From: Gracilimonas sp034520725
GTDB taxonomy: Bacteria > Bacteroidota > Rhodothermia > Balneolales > Balneolaceae
Direction: 5' to 3'
NCBI GenBank assembly: GCA_034520725.1
Contig: JAXHNH010000020.1
Span: forward strand, 124,001 to 188,000
DNA: 64,000 bases
This document shows, in pieces, positions 1 to 9,111 of the stretch (the first letter of the stretch is position 1; each line of letters begins with the position of its first letter). The notes under the pieces are model-generated. The model saw only the letters and a list, made by a program, of their open reading frames with translations, did no database searches and was not told the origin of the DNA. The translations under genes and the position numbers were made by a program.

Positions 1-1162
1 CATCACCTATGTATTTATCGATACCATCAAACTTCTCAACAGGAAGTGTCTCAAGTTCACCACCGTGCTCAGCATAATGATCCAGGTCAACCGGTGTTAC
101 ATAACCGATCACATTATCAAGACCGATTCTGTATAGATCCCGAACAGCTTCTGTTAGTTGATGTTCTTCAACGATCAGATAGATATCTTCATCTTCAGTT
201 ATATACGAACCTGCAACGGTGTTGTATTGCTTGTTCAAAGGTGACAAGAGTGATCCCGGCAGATGACCCTGTGAGAATTCATCTCTTTCACGTGTATCAA
301 GAACAGCCACATCAGTGTTTCCGGCAAGCTCACCCAGTTCTTTCAACGTCAGATGTTTAGGCTGAGGAAGACCTTTGATCACTTTAGGACCAATCTTGTT
401 GTCTCTCTTCATGCGGGCAAAGTACAGTGGTGGCTCAGGCTGACCTTCCAGAATGAATTTCACAAAATCATCTTCTGAGGTCGCTGATTTGATTGATGCA
501 TTATAGCGCAGCTCATAACCAACCGTTGTTTCAGGGATCGCACCAAGTGCTTTTCCGCATGCACTACCTGCACCGTGTCCCGGCCAGATCTGCATGAATT
601 CAGGCACGCTCTTGAAATCTTCAACAGACTTGAATAGGGTTCGTGCTGATGGCTCCATTACATCTTTTTGTCCGGCTGCTGATTCAAGTAAGTCTGGGCG
701 TCCAACATCGCCAACAAAAATAAAGTCACCGGTTGCGATACCAATTGGTTGATCAGCGGCGGCTCCATCCGTAATGAAATAACTTAAATGCTCCGGTGTA
801 TGACCCGGTGTATGCCATGCTTTGAATGAGATGTTACCTATACTGAATTCATCACCGTCGTTTAGTAACTGATAATCATAGTCGCTGCCTATTATCCACT
901 CATATTTCCAGTCTTTGTCACCTTCGTCAGATGCGTAAACTTTCACGCCTCTTTCGGCAAATTCACGCAGACCTGAAATAAAGTCGGCATGGATGTGTGT
1001 GTCAGCTGCCCCGACAATAGTCAGGTTTTCTTTTGCTGCAGCTTCAATGTATTGGTCAATGTCTCGCATTGGATCGATCACGATAGCTGTTCCTTCAGCC
1101 TGACAACCAACCATGTAAGCATACTGTGCTAATTTTTCGTCAAAGAATTGTTTGAAATACAT
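1..1162 (-). CDS. MBL-fold metallohydrolase with C-terminal rhodanese domain (3' end outside window)
   Basis: The frame is open from ATG at 1162 leftward to the window edge (387 codons visible), so the C-terminus is missing. The N-terminal half is a metallo-beta-lactamase fold: THIHADF near residues 55-61, then HTPGHTPEH, GDVGRPD and WPGHG, the expected metal-ligand motifs. The last His of the usual HxHxDH is Phe. From about residue 290 a rhodanese-like domain follows (LDTRERDEFSQGHLPG); where the catalytic Cys loop should be I read IVEEHQ, so this domain is probably non-catalytic. Family knowledge: such fusions act on persulfides or thiosulfate (persulfide dioxygenase/CstB-like). It is the third gene of a leftward group behind two YeeE/YedE membrane proteins, which supports a role in handling imported sulfur. 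Substrate is inferred. Confidence 0.88.
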   Translation of the reverse strand, partial: MYFKQFFDEKLAQYAYMVGCQAEGTAIVIDPMRDIDQYIEAAAKENLTIVGAADTHIHADFISGLREFAERGVKVYASDEGDKDWKYEWIIGSDYDYQLLNDGDEFSIGNISFKAWHTPGHTPEHLSYFITDGAAADQPIGIATGDFIFVGDVGRPDLLESAAGQKDVMEPSARTLFKSVEDFKSVPEFMQIWPGHGAGSACGKALGAIPETTVGYELRYNASIKSATSEDDFVKFILEGQPEPPLYFARMKRDNKIGPKVIKGLPQPKHLTLKELGELAGNTDVAVLDTRERDEFSQGHLPGSLLSPLNKQYNTVAGSYITEDEDIYLIVEEHQLTEAVRDLYRIGLDNVIGYVTPVDLDHYAEHGGELETLPVEKFDGIDKYIGD

Positions 1163-1234
1163 AATGTGTCTCCTGTGTTGTGTTTTAAATAATCTTGGGA
1201 TTCAGAACTAAGGACTCAGTAGTCAGATTATCAC

Positions 1235-1268
1235 TTCTGAATTCTGATTCCTGCATTCTGAGTTCTTC
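1235..1268. repeat. 7-bp-period intergenic array (TTCTGNN type)
   Basis: Five consecutive imperfect heptamers: TTCTGAA, TTCTGAT, TCCTGCA, TTCTGAG, TTCTTCA. They fill the gap between two genes of the sulfur cluster. Just before them (about 1202-1230) a second set with the opposite sense (CAGAACT, CAGTAGT) is weaker. One of several heptad families in this window. Confidence 0.6.
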
Positions 1269-1269
1269 A

Positions 1270-1695
1270 TTAATGAGGTAAAGAATCTCGAAGCATACCA
1301 TAGACGTAAGTTCCTGCCATTGCTGATAAAATTGGGATGATCATCACGGTAATTCCGCTACCGAGAAGTGCAAACATTGGTCCGGGACAGGCTCCTAACA
1401 ATGCCCAGCCTAAGCCGAACATGCTTCCGCCAATAATGTATCGCTTCCATTGAGAAGCATCTTTTGGAGGTATAGTTATCGGATTGCCCTTGGTATCCTT
1501 AATGTTATTTTTCTTAATGATCTGTATTGAGATGATACCCACCACAATAGCCAGACCAATAATTCCGTACATGTGAATTGAATCAAACCGGAACATTTCC
1601 TGAATTCGAAACCACGATACGACCTCGGACTTCACCAAAATGAATCCAAAAGCCGTTCCAATAAGTAAGTATTTAAGATATTCTAAAATTTTCAT
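1270..1695 (-). CDS. YeeE/YedE-type sulfur transport protein, small subunit (DUF6691-like)
   Basis: A 141-residue membrane protein with about four hydrophobic segments (residues 8-25, 40-60, 85-105, 112-130). The stretch GWALLGACPGPMFALLG carries the conserved Cys and Gly/Pro pattern of the YeeE/YedE (thiosulfate transporter TsuA-like) superfamily. In many bacteria the family is split into two half-size proteins, and this one together with the neighbour upstream fits that arrangement. The genes are 19 bp apart and co-oriented with the MBL-rhodanese gene, so one transcript is likely. Likely role: inner-membrane import of a small reduced sulfur compound (family knowledge); the actual substrate cannot be read from the sequence. 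Confidence 0.85.
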   Translation of the reverse strand: MKILEYLKYLLIGTAFGFILVKSEVVSWFRIQEMFRFDSIHMYGIIGLAIVVGIISIQIIKKNNIKDTKGNPITIPPKDASQWKRYIIGGSMFGLGWALLGACPGPMFALLGSGITVMIIPILSAMAGTYVYGMLRDSLPH

Positions 1696-1714
1696 GCTTT
1701 TTCTTCTAAAAGGA

Positions 1715-2272
1715 TTATAGAATGATTGGGTAAATGAAGTAGGTCATGAGCAAGCCACCAATAAAAAAGCCAATAACGGCCGTCAGTGAGGCAAGTTGCA
1801 GGTCAGAAAGACCGGTTATTGCATGCCCGGATGTACATCCGCCGGCATATCGGGCCCCAAACCCTACCAGAAAACCACCAAGTATCAGGACGATAAGTCC
1901 TGCCGGGGTACCTAATGCCTCCCATGAGATCAGATCAACCGGTACCAATCCGCTAAAGTCGTTTATACCCAATGCCTGAAGATCAGCCGTAGTTGAAGCA
2001 GCCAGGTCTATAGGTTCAGGATTTGCAAAAACGTAACCGCCAAGAAACCCTCCCAGCACCGAACCTACCAAAAAAGTAATGTTCCACCAGCCGGCTTTTT
2101 TCCAGTCGTAATTAAAAAATTCTACATTGCCAAAGTTACAAGCTGCGCATGCATGACGTAAGTTCGCCGATACACCAAACATCTTTCCTCCCAGAATGAG
2201 AAGAATCGGAACCGTTAAACCTATAATCGGTCCGGCTATATACCATGGCATGGGTTGAGTAAGTATGTCCAT
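1715..2272 (-). CDS. YeeE/YedE family sulfur transporter subunit
   Basis: A 185-residue multi-pass membrane protein. The C-terminal half contains ARYAGGCTSGHAITG, the signature with the conserved Cys that relays thiosulfate-type substrates in characterised YeeE/TsuA transporters; an additional HACAACNFG cluster lies near residue 40. It is the first gene of the leftward group that continues with the small YeeE half and the MBL-rhodanese protein. Its ATG at 2272 faces a 210-bp intergenic region shared with the divergent GntR regulator, where a two-turn-spaced inverted repeat sits. Probable function: membrane uptake of thiosulfate or a similar anion. Confidence 0.87.
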   Translation of the reverse strand: MDILTQPMPWYIAGPIIGLTVPILLILGGKMFGVSANLRHACAACNFGNVEFFNYDWKKAGWWNITFLVGSVLGGFLGGYVFANPEPIDLAASTTADLQALGINDFSGLVPVDLISWEALGTPAGLIVLILGGFLVGFGARYAGGCTSGHAITGLSDLQLASLTAVIGFFIGGLLMTYFIYPIIL

Positions 2273-2320
2273 CTTGATAAATGAAAGTTGATTGATCGTT
2301 TTATTTGTTCTTCACTCCAA

Positions 2321-2348
2321 TGATACAAGAGTTTTTAATTTTGTATCA
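2321..2348. promoter_or_regulatory. Candidate operator: inverted repeat TGATACAA-N12-TTGTATCA
   Basis: Perfect 8-bp half-sites 20 bp apart start-to-start (about two helical turns), 49 bp upstream of the YeeE start and between two divergent transcription units. Close by, TGTTATAACA at 2352-2361 is a perfect 10-bp palindrome. A dimeric regulator such as the adjacent GntR protein could bind either; this is inference. Confidence 0.45.
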
Positions 2349-2482
2349 TCATGTTATAACAAGTATATTCATTCCATTATTTATTGGGATTATTATTGAC
2401 GCAACGGTATTATAAGGGTAATTTTAGTTATGTTATCACTTGTATTAACCTGTTAAGTAATTTCTAAAATCAGTCTATAGAT

Positions 2483-3271
2483 ATGGAACAACTAGCTTCA
2501 AAACACGAACAGGTCAAACAACATCTTCATAAAGAGATCACAGAGGGAAATTATGAGTCCGGAGAGAAGCTCCCTTCTGAAAAAAGACTGTGTGATTATT
2601 TTAAAGTGAGCCGGGTCACTGTTCGTCATGCACTGCAGAATCTTGAGAACGACGGTCTTATTTATCGCAAACAAGGGGTAGGTGCTTTTGTCAGCGACAA
2701 GAATATGAAGAGTAATCTGGTTAGGTTGACGGATTTTGCTGAAGACATGAGGCAAGCAGGTCTTGAAAGCAGTTCCCGACTGATTAATCTTAAAAAGGTG
2801 GATCCAATTAAAGAGGTCAATGAGATCCTGGATGTACGTCCCGACATGAAACTGATCCGTGTAGACAGGATCCGACTTGGCAGTGGCAACCCTATTGCGT
2901 TCGATGTTACCTGGCTACCGCCGGGATATGGCCAGCTTTTGTTTGATGAAGACCTGACCACCCAAACTATCTATAATATTATTGAAGAAAAATATGAGAT
3001 TCCGATACAGGCAGGAAGCTATAAGATCACGGCAGCAAATGCTGATGAGTACATAGCAAAACATTTGCAAGTAGAACCCAATGATGCCCTGTTGGAAATT
3101 GATCGTTGCTCACGTACAACAGGCGATAAAAAAGTTTATTTCCAGAAGCGATATTATAATCCAGTTCACGTCTCTTACGTGATGGAATTATCACGCACAG
3201 ACGAGTTTGACGACACATCTTCTAAAGATGGTCTTCCCCTAAAAGAATTTTCACCTAAGTTTGCTAAATAA
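2483..3271 (+). CDS. GntR family transcriptional regulator (HutC/UTRA type)
   Basis: A 262-residue protein with an N-terminal winged helix-turn-helix of the GntR family (LPSEKRLCDYFKVSRVTVRHAL about residues 29-50, then ENDGLIYRKQGVGAFV) and a C-terminal UTRA effector-binding domain (about residues 85-245, including LIRVDRIRLGSGNPIAFD and the beta-rich end). This layout defines the HutC/FarR subfamily, whose members usually repress neighbouring genes until a small ligand binds. It is transcribed away from the YeeE/YedE-MBL group across an intergenic region with two palindromes, so autoregulation or control of the sulfur genes is plausible. The M16 peptidase pair follows 57 bp downstream on the same strand. 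Ligand unknown. Confidence 0.9.
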   Translation: MEQLASKHEQVKQHLHKEITEGNYESGEKLPSEKRLCDYFKVSRVTVRHALQNLENDGLIYRKQGVGAFVSDKNMKSNLVRLTDFAEDMRQAGLESSSRLINLKKVDPIKEVNEILDVRPDMKLIRVDRIRLGSGNPIAFDVTWLPPGYGQLLFDEDLTTQTIYNIIEEKYEIPIQAGSYKITAANADEYIAKHLQVEPNDALLEIDRCSRTTGDKKVYFQKRYYNPVHVSYVMELSRTDEFDDTSSKDGLPLKEFSPKFAK

Positions 3272-3328
3272 TAGTGATATAGGCATTTTCCATTTACATA
3301 CTATTACTAATCAAAAACTTTGGTACAA

Positions 3329-4834
3329 ATGAAAAACACTACAAGGACAACAGCAATCACCTTGCTGATGCTTGCCTTACTATTTTCCTTTTCGGGGATT
3401 CAGGCACAGTATCTGGAGGAATTTGAAGAAAAAGTAACCGAGTTCACACTCGACAATGGATTACACTTCATCATCATAGAAAGGCATGATGCTCCCGTTG
3501 CAAGCTTCTACACTCACGTTAATGTAGGTGGGGCAAACGAGCCCGTTGGCAACACCGGTATCGCTCACATCTTTGAGCATATGGCCTTTAAGGGTACTCA
3601 TTACATTGGCACAACTAATTGGGATAAAGAAAAAGTAGCCATTGAAAAAATGGATGAGAATTATCAAAACTGGCTTCGTGAAAGCTACAAGACCGATCCC
3701 GACAGTTCCCTGATGGAACAATATTGGACTGATTTCAAGAAATTTCAGGAAGAATCTAAGCAATATGTAGTGAACAATGAGTTCTCTCAAATTATTCAGC
3801 AGAATGGGGGAACGGGACTAAATGCCTCAACCGGAGCTGATTTCACCAACTATTTTTACAGCCTTCCGTCAAACAGAGCTGAGCTTTGGTTCAACCTTGA
3901 GGCCGACCGCTTCAAAAACCCAACCTTTCGCGAATTTTATGTTGAAAAGGAAGTGGTTCGCGAAGAGCGAAACATGAGAACTGAATCGAGTCCTGTGGGA
4001 CGATTGGTTGAGGAATTCCTCGCTGTGGCTTACACCGCTCACCCATACGGCAGACCTGTTGTGGGTTGGAACTCTGACATCACAGCAACTACTATTGAAG
4101 ATGCCAAAGATTTCTACGACAAATATTATGTGCCGAGTAACATCACCATTGCAATTGCGGGGGATGTAGAACCTGATAAAATGAAAGAATTTGCTGAAAT
4201 GTATTTCGGCGATCTTCAGGAAGGGGAACCTGCACCGATCGTTACAACCAAGGAACCTGCACAACGCGGTGAAAGACGGTTTACTATTGAAGGTAACTCA
4301 CAGCCAATCATGCTTATTGGATATCATGGTGTTTCTGAATCACATGAAGATTTTGAGGCCCTTAACCTCCTGGGCAATATCATCTCAAATGGACGAACTT
4401 CACGACTTTACAAGAAATTAGTTGAGGAAGATCAGCTTGCCCTTCAGGTTGGAGCCTTCAACGGTTTCCCAGGAAGTAAGTATTCTTCCATGTTTCTTAC
4501 CCTCGCGGTTCCAAATATGAGCGTGGACCTGGATACCCTTGAGCACTCAATTTACTCAGAGATCGAGACTGTAAAAGAAGGTGTTCTGACTCAGGAAGAA
4601 TTGGATCGTGCCAGAACCAACATCCGCGCCGGAATTATCCGTGGACTGAACAATAATACAGGATTGGCCAGTAACTTTGCCAGCACCTATAACAATAAAG
4701 GTGATTGGAGAGAGGTATTTCTACGCCTTGACAAGATCAACGAGGTAACCCTCGAAGACCTGCAGCGTGTAGCACAAGAATACTTGACCAAAGATAACAG
4801 AACCGTTGGCGCAACTGTACGTGCTGAATCCTAA
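3329..4834 (+). CDS. M16 family zinc metallopeptidase, catalytic subunit
   Basis: I start at ATG 3329 (501 residues); a TTG nine bases earlier is also in frame but less likely. The N-terminus is a signal peptide ending near AQ (residues 1-27), so the protein is exported. The inverted zinc motif HxxEH is HIFEH (H80, E83, H84), with the third ligand Glu in NLEADRF about 110 residues later. An insertion of about 70 residues separates the motif from the usual beta strand. Family knowledge: processing peptidase/pitrilysin-like enzymes degrade peptides inside a closed clam-shell formed by an active and an inactive half. The next gene encodes an M16 protein without HxxEH, so the two likely form a heterodimer in the periplasm. 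Confidence 0.92.
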   Translation: MKNTTRTTAITLLMLALLFSFSGIQAQYLEEFEEKVTEFTLDNGLHFIIIERHDAPVASFYTHVNVGGANEPVGNTGIAHIFEHMAFKGTHYIGTTNWDKEKVAIEKMDENYQNWLRESYKTDPDSSLMEQYWTDFKKFQEESKQYVVNNEFSQIIQQNGGTGLNASTGADFTNYFYSLPSNRAELWFNLEADRFKNPTFREFYVEKEVVREERNMRTESSPVGRLVEEFLAVAYTAHPYGRPVVGWNSDITATTIEDAKDFYDKYYVPSNITIAIAGDVEPDKMKEFAEMYFGDLQEGEPAPIVTTKEPAQRGERRFTIEGNSQPIMLIGYHGVSESHEDFEALNLLGNIISNGRTSRLYKKLVEEDQLALQVGAFNGFPGSKYSSMFLTLAVPNMSVDLDTLEHSIYSEIETVKEGVLTQEELDRARTNIRAGIIRGLNNNTGLASNFASTYNNKGDWREVFLRLDKINEVTLEDLQRVAQEYLTKDNRTVGATVRAES

Positions 4835-4865
4835 CCCCAGAGTTTTAAATCAAATTGATCCAATT

Positions 4866-6932
4866 ATGAAACGATTAACCATATTTTTATTCATCGCACT
4901 TTTCGCGCTGCCTTTGATGGCACAGAAAAGGTATGACGAGATCGAATATCCGGAGCTGAACCCAATCAATATGCCGGAAATTGAAGAGTTCAACCTTGAT
5001 AACGGCATCAAGTTCTATCTGGTTGAAGACAAAGAACTGCCGCTTATCAATGTAAGAGTAACGGTAAAGACCGGAGGGCTATTAGTCCCTGAAAGTAAAA
5101 CAGGCTTAGCTAGTATGACAGGACAGGTGATGCGTGAAGGTGGTTCTGAGAACTACCCGGCCGAACAGCTTAATACGCTGCTCGAAGATAATGCAGCTTT
5201 CATGTCAACCTTTATTGGCTTTGGTTCAGCTGGAGCTAGCATGAACGTGCTGAAAGAGGATTTCGAAAACCTCCTCCCTGTTTTTGTGGACCTGCTACAA
5301 AATCCGGCTTTCCCTCAGGATAAGATCGACCTGGCTAAAACACAGACCAAGAGTGGTATTTCCAGACGAAATGACGAGCAGCAGCAGATTGCAGGTCGTG
5401 AGTTTCAGGAACTGATCTACGGTGAGAATTCTGTTTACACCCGTCAGACTGAATATGAAACAGTGGATAATATCACCCGAGAAGACATGATTGAGTTCCA
5501 CGACAATCACTTTGTTGGTTCTAACATGGCCGTGGGTATTGTCGGTGATTTCGATACAGACGAAATGAAACAAAAGCTGCGTGAAGCCTTTGGAAGCTTA
5601 CCAACCGGCAGCCCAACCAACCTGATCTACCCTGAAATTGATTACGACTATTTGTCCACTATTAACTTTGTGGATAAACCGGATGTTAATCAGAGTTATG
5701 TAACGATGGGGCACATTGGTGGTTTGCGGGAAAATCCAGATTACCCGGCTATTCAGGTTATGAATCAGATCCTGGGCGGTGGGTTTTCGAGCCGTCTGTT
5801 TCAGGAAGTTCGAACTAACCTGGGACTCGCTTACTCGGTGGGTGGTAGCTATGGATCCAACATCAATTATCCCGGCACCTTCAGGTTAACGACCATGACC
5901 AGCAGTGCCACTACTGCAGAAGCTATCGACGCCATTATAGCGGAGGTTAAAAAGCTTCAGGAAGAACCTATCACTGAAAAAGAATTACAGGATACCAAAG
6001 ACCGGTTTCTGAATTCATTGGTATTCCGATACGACAGTAAATCACAGATCCTGAACGAACGGATCAGCAATGAGTATAACGGCCTGTCGGAAGATGCTTT
6101 TGATGAACTCGTGGAAGGCATTCGTGCAACCACCGTTGAAGATGTTCAGCATGTAGCCCGCGAATATATGAAACCGGATCAGGTTCAGATCCTCGTGGTT
6201 GGTAATAAAGCCGAGATCGGAGATCAGCTTGAGAAATATGGCAATGTGAATGAGCTTGATATCACCATACCACAACCGGCGTCTGATGAACCTCAGGAAG
6301 CAGGTGATTCTGCTCAGGGGCAAGAGTGGCTGAAAAATATGGCTGAAGCTATTGTTGAGCCGGGTACTGAAGTGGAATCTATTACCACCGTGGGTGAGCA
6401 AACCATAAATTCACCTATGGGTGAAATCGCCGTTGAAGGAACAGTGACCATTAACTTCAAAGAAAATTCTCAGAATGCCGTGTTGAATACTCCTCAGGGA
6501 GAAATTACGATCAACGTAGCCGATGGAAAAGGAACACAGAAACTGGGTTCACAGGAATTTCCAATGCCACCGGCTCAGGTACAGCAGGTACAAAATGAGA
6601 TCAAACGAAGCTACATGAGCATTGCAATCGACAGAAGTACTCTGGATGCAGAATATATGGGAACCGAGACGATCGGTGATAAGGAGTATGTGAAATTGAA
6701 GATCAATTTTGAGTCGCCGGTTACCTATTACCTCGATCCTGCCACCTCACTGCCTATGATGAGCACCTACTCACAATTCAACCCACAAGCCGGAGGTAAT
6801 CAAACGGTGAAAACCGAATACTCCGACTGGAGAGCGGTTGATGGCGTGACGTATGCTTTCGTAACCACATCTTATGCAGATGATGAAAAAGCAAGTTCAA
6901 GTAAAACCGAAAGTCTTGAAGTGAATAACTAA
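4866..6932 (+). CDS. M16 family peptidase, non-catalytic subunit with C-terminal LolA-like extension
   Basis: I choose ATG 4866 (688 residues) because a signal peptide begins there (MKRLTIFLFIALF, cleavage after LMAQ). An upstream start would overlap the previous gene and precede the signal. The region equivalent to HxxEH reads GQVMREG, so zinc cannot be bound; the C-domain keeps the Arg/Tyr substrate pair region (FSSRLFQEVRTNLGLAYSVGG). These features define the inactive partner of M16 pairs. Residues after about 480 are an extra domain of about 200 residues, rich in beta strands (ITTVGEQTINSPMGE, YYLDPATSLPMMS), that resembles LolA/outer-membrane-lipoprotein-sorting folds; this extension is unusual. 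It lies 31 bp after the catalytic gene and ends at a strong terminator. Confidence 0.9.
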   Translation: MKRLTIFLFIALFALPLMAQKRYDEIEYPELNPINMPEIEEFNLDNGIKFYLVEDKELPLINVRVTVKTGGLLVPESKTGLASMTGQVMREGGSENYPAEQLNTLLEDNAAFMSTFIGFGSAGASMNVLKEDFENLLPVFVDLLQNPAFPQDKIDLAKTQTKSGISRRNDEQQQIAGREFQELIYGENSVYTRQTEYETVDNITREDMIEFHDNHFVGSNMAVGIVGDFDTDEMKQKLREAFGSLPTGSPTNLIYPEIDYDYLSTINFVDKPDVNQSYVTMGHIGGLRENPDYPAIQVMNQILGGGFSSRLFQEVRTNLGLAYSVGGSYGSNINYPGTFRLTTMTSSATTAEAIDAIIAEVKKLQEEPITEKELQDTKDRFLNSLVFRYDSKSQILNERISNEYNGLSEDAFDELVEGIRATTVEDVQHVAREYMKPDQVQILVVGNKAEIGDQLEKYGNVNELDITIPQPASDEPQEAGDSAQGQEWLKNMAEAIVEPGTEVESITTVGEQTINSPMGEIAVEGTVTINFKENSQNAVLNTPQGEITINVADGKGTQKLGSQEFPMPPAQVQQVQNEIKRSYMSIAIDRSTLDAEYMGTETIGDKEYVKLKINFESPVTYYLDPATSLPMMSTYSQFNPQAGGNQTVKTEYSDWRAVDGVTYAFVTTSYADDEKASSSKTESLEVNN

Positions 6933-6954
6933 GAAAACTTCCGATTTAAAAATT

Positions 6955-6991
6955 AATCCCGCATCTCTTCATTGAGGTGCGGGATTTTTTT
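6955..6991 (+). terminator. Rho-independent terminator of the M16 pair
   Basis: AATCCCGCA and TGCGGGATT form a 9-bp stem around a 14-base loop, followed by a T run. It lies 22 bp after the stop of the second M16 gene. Confidence 0.9.
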
Positions 6992-7050
6992 ATTCAATTT
7001 TATCCTTTCGTCTTCTATATTCAGGTAAATCAAATACAGAGGTTAACACT

Positions 7051-7575
7051 ATGTCAGTTTGGGATAAAGAATATCCGTCCGGTTCAGAATACGCTCATTA
7101 TTATGCCGATTATGTGGCTCATGTGCCTAAAGGAAATATCATTGAGACGCTTAAAGCACAAATGCATGAGTTCTACACCTTCATCAATGCCATTCCGGGT
7201 GATAAGGCATATCACTCATATGCCGAAGGTAAGTGGACCATCAAACAGATTATCGGTCACCTTATTGAAACCGAGCGCATGTTCAGCTACAGGGCACAGG
7301 CTTTTTCAAGGCGTGACCCGAATCCTCAGCCCGGCATGGAGCAGGATGATTATGTGAAGTACTCCAACTACAACAGCCGAACCATCAGCAATCTGGCTAA
7401 TGAGTACCTCGCTGTTCGGATCGCTTCCATTCACCTATTTCAGAATATGACCAAAGAAATGGTTGGACTAAAAGGCTCCGCCAATGGTGTTGAATTTACC
7501 GTACGCTCTTTTCCATTCATTATTGCCGGCCACGAGCTGCACCACGTGGAAGTTATCAAGGAGAAGTATTTGTAA
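7051..7575 (+). CDS. DinB-family four-helix metal-binding protein
   Basis: A 174-residue cytoplasmic protein without signal peptide. It has the DinB/YfiT-like bundle with a histidine triad: GHLIETERMFSYR in the second helix and GHELHHVEVIKEKYL at the C-terminus. Relatives act as thiol (bacillithiol or mycothiol) transferases or have unknown function. W-T/SIKQIIGHLIETE is the classic DinB_2 start of helix 2. It stands alone between a terminator and a repeat region. Which thiol, if any, it uses is not visible. Confidence 0.85.
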   Translation: MSVWDKEYPSGSEYAHYYADYVAHVPKGNIIETLKAQMHEFYTFINAIPGDKAYHSYAEGKWTIKQIIGHLIETERMFSYRAQAFSRRDPNPQPGMEQDDYVKYSNYNSRTISNLANEYLAVRIASIHLFQNMTKEMVGLKGSANGVEFTVRSFPFIIAGHELHHVEVIKEKYL

Positions 7576-7660
7576 TGAGGTAATTAGTAAATGCTAAATT
7601 TTAAATTATAAATTGGTTTCACTCTTCTGATTCATATTCCTTTAAAGTGGTTCCATCTTT

Positions 7661-7805
7661 TCCAAAGAGGGAATTTCTCCTGATCAACAACCTACGAATT
7701 GATAGATACTTTCGTTGATATCTATATCCCAAGCTATTAAAGAGAAATCTCCCTTTGAAGGGAGACAGGTTGAGAGCTTCAGCTCAAAACCAGTGGGATG
7801 TGAGT
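7661..7805 (-). repeat. Truncated ACTCACATCCC-type intergenic element
   Basis: Reverse-strand copy of the element that flanks the DUF559 genes at 52.7-56.3 kb. Its right end reads GGGATGTGAGT. It contains TCTCCCTTCAAAGGGAGA (perfect hairpin) and the GAGCTGAAGCTC motif, and breaks off at an AAAGAGGGAATT remnant. The region 7576-7845 holds no other feature I can support. Confidence 0.7.
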
Positions 7806-7845
7806 AAGCCTACAATACCTGTTCTATAATCAAATCTTTAAGTCG

Positions 7846-8075
7846 CTAATTTATCTGAACATTCAGTTTTCTTGCCACCAGCTTTGGTCCATTTTCACTA
7901 AACTCGATAGAATAAAAAACGTCTTTAGCATTCTTAGCTTTAGGAGGATAAAATCTAACTCGTTCATCATCATAAGAATCAGGGTCAGAGGTCAGGACCT
8001 CAAATCCAAGATAATTTAGTTGGTCATCGAATAACTCTACCCCGTATTGTCTCTCTTTTCCAATGTTCTCGTTTT
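7846..8075 (-). pseudogene. Out-of-frame C-terminal part of the propeller lipoprotein
   Basis: In the frame shifted by one base from the gene upstream, an uninterrupted stretch runs from about 8070 to a TAG at 7846-7848 (for example VELFDDQLNYLGFEVL and FYPPKAKNAKDVFY). It has the beta-rich character of a last propeller blade and has no start of its own. It is therefore most likely the real C-terminus of the neighbouring gene, separated by a one-base insertion or two-base deletion near 8068-8085. Confidence 0.75.
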
Positions 8076-8965
8076 ATAAAATGAACATAATGTCCACTTT
8101 GAACTTGAGATAGAAATAAAGACTCTCCGTGTATTCTAAATGCAAGTGGCTCATCCTGACCCGGAGGAAAAAACAACATTTCTGCATTATCTCTGCCCGG
8201 TAGTTTGGAATAATTATTTTCAATATCTGCAGCTTCAATACTGCCGACTTTACTCCATTCCTGAGATTCAGAGTTATATCTAAATTTATACAGTTTACCT
8301 GAATAAATACGGGGTGCAATCACAAAACTATATTCATTCAAAAACTGAATATTCCCGTAGCCGGTCATCACCTGATAAGACAAGTCTTCATTAAATTCAG
8401 GATAAATTTCTTTGGCCTGAAGCTGTGGTGAGCCAATTTTCTCAAAAGAATTGTCATAGATATGGATTCCATAGTATTCGCTTAGATCTCCACTGAACGG
8501 CATAACAGAAAGCATAAAACCTTCATTGAATCTAAAAATGTCAGGATTGCCCCTGATATTATCTAAGGTATAGGACGTAATAAATTCTCCATCCAGGGTA
8601 AATGTATTCATGGTTGAACTTCCCTCTGAAAAACCTAAAAGCACTGAATCTGCATACACACTGGTGATCCTGTCAAACTCACCGGGGCCTCGTCCTTCTC
8701 TACCAATTTTTTTGATAAAAGTTAGATCTGAATCAAATTTCTGAATAAAGTTACGCTCCTGGTCTGAGACATAAACGTTTTCATCACTATCTACCGTAAG
8801 ATCTCTAGGTCTGACGATCCAACTTTCCTCATGGCTTGAATCATTAGCTGTCTCATGAATTTTTTCAAAACTTACCGAGAAATTAATTTCAGTACCCTTT
8901 TCATTGTTGGCTTTAGAACAGCTTACAAGTAATAATAGAATTAAAATTAAGTTTTTATTCATCAT
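8024..8965 (-). CDS. 6-bladed beta-propeller lipoprotein (frameshifted near its C-terminus)
   Basis: A 313-residue open frame. The first residues form a lipoprotein signal (LILILLLLVSC, Cys 16), so the mature protein is anchored to a membrane. It has NHL/6-bladed propeller repeats: PRDLTVDSDENVYVSDQERNFIQKFD, then further repeats with GEFITSYTLDN. Such proteins are numerous in Bacteroidota and have no assigned enzymatic role. The final residues (HWKRETIRGRVIR) look unlike the family; the natural C-terminus continues in another frame down to 7846. The full protein would be about 370 residues. Upstream is a 216-bp intergenic region. Confidence 0.8.
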   Translation of the reverse strand: MMNKNLILILLLLVSCSKANNEKGTEINFSVSFEKIHETANDSSHEESWIVRPRDLTVDSDENVYVSDQERNFIQKFDSDLTFIKKIGREGRGPGEFDRITSVYADSVLLGFSEGSSTMNTFTLDGEFITSYTLDNIRGNPDIFRFNEGFMLSVMPFSGDLSEYYGIHIYDNSFEKIGSPQLQAKEIYPEFNEDLSYQVMTGYGNIQFLNEYSFVIAPRIYSGKLYKFRYNSESQEWSKVGSIEAADIENNYSKLPGRDNAEMLFFPPGQDEPLAFRIHGESLFLSQVQSGHYVHFIKREHWKRETIRGRVIR

Positions 8966-9111
8966 ACACCGATTTTTTTGGTTTCAACGATGATAGTATG
9001 CCTGCGACAATTAATCAAATTCCACGCATCCCCCTGAAAATGATCAACTACGTATATTTTTTTTGGCATATTCCGTAGAATCTATCCATAGTATCTATTA
9101 TTCAAACTGTT

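Noticed and set aside
1746..1979. Plus-strand frame inside the YeeE gene
   Set aside because: Antisense shadow of a strongly supported membrane protein gene.
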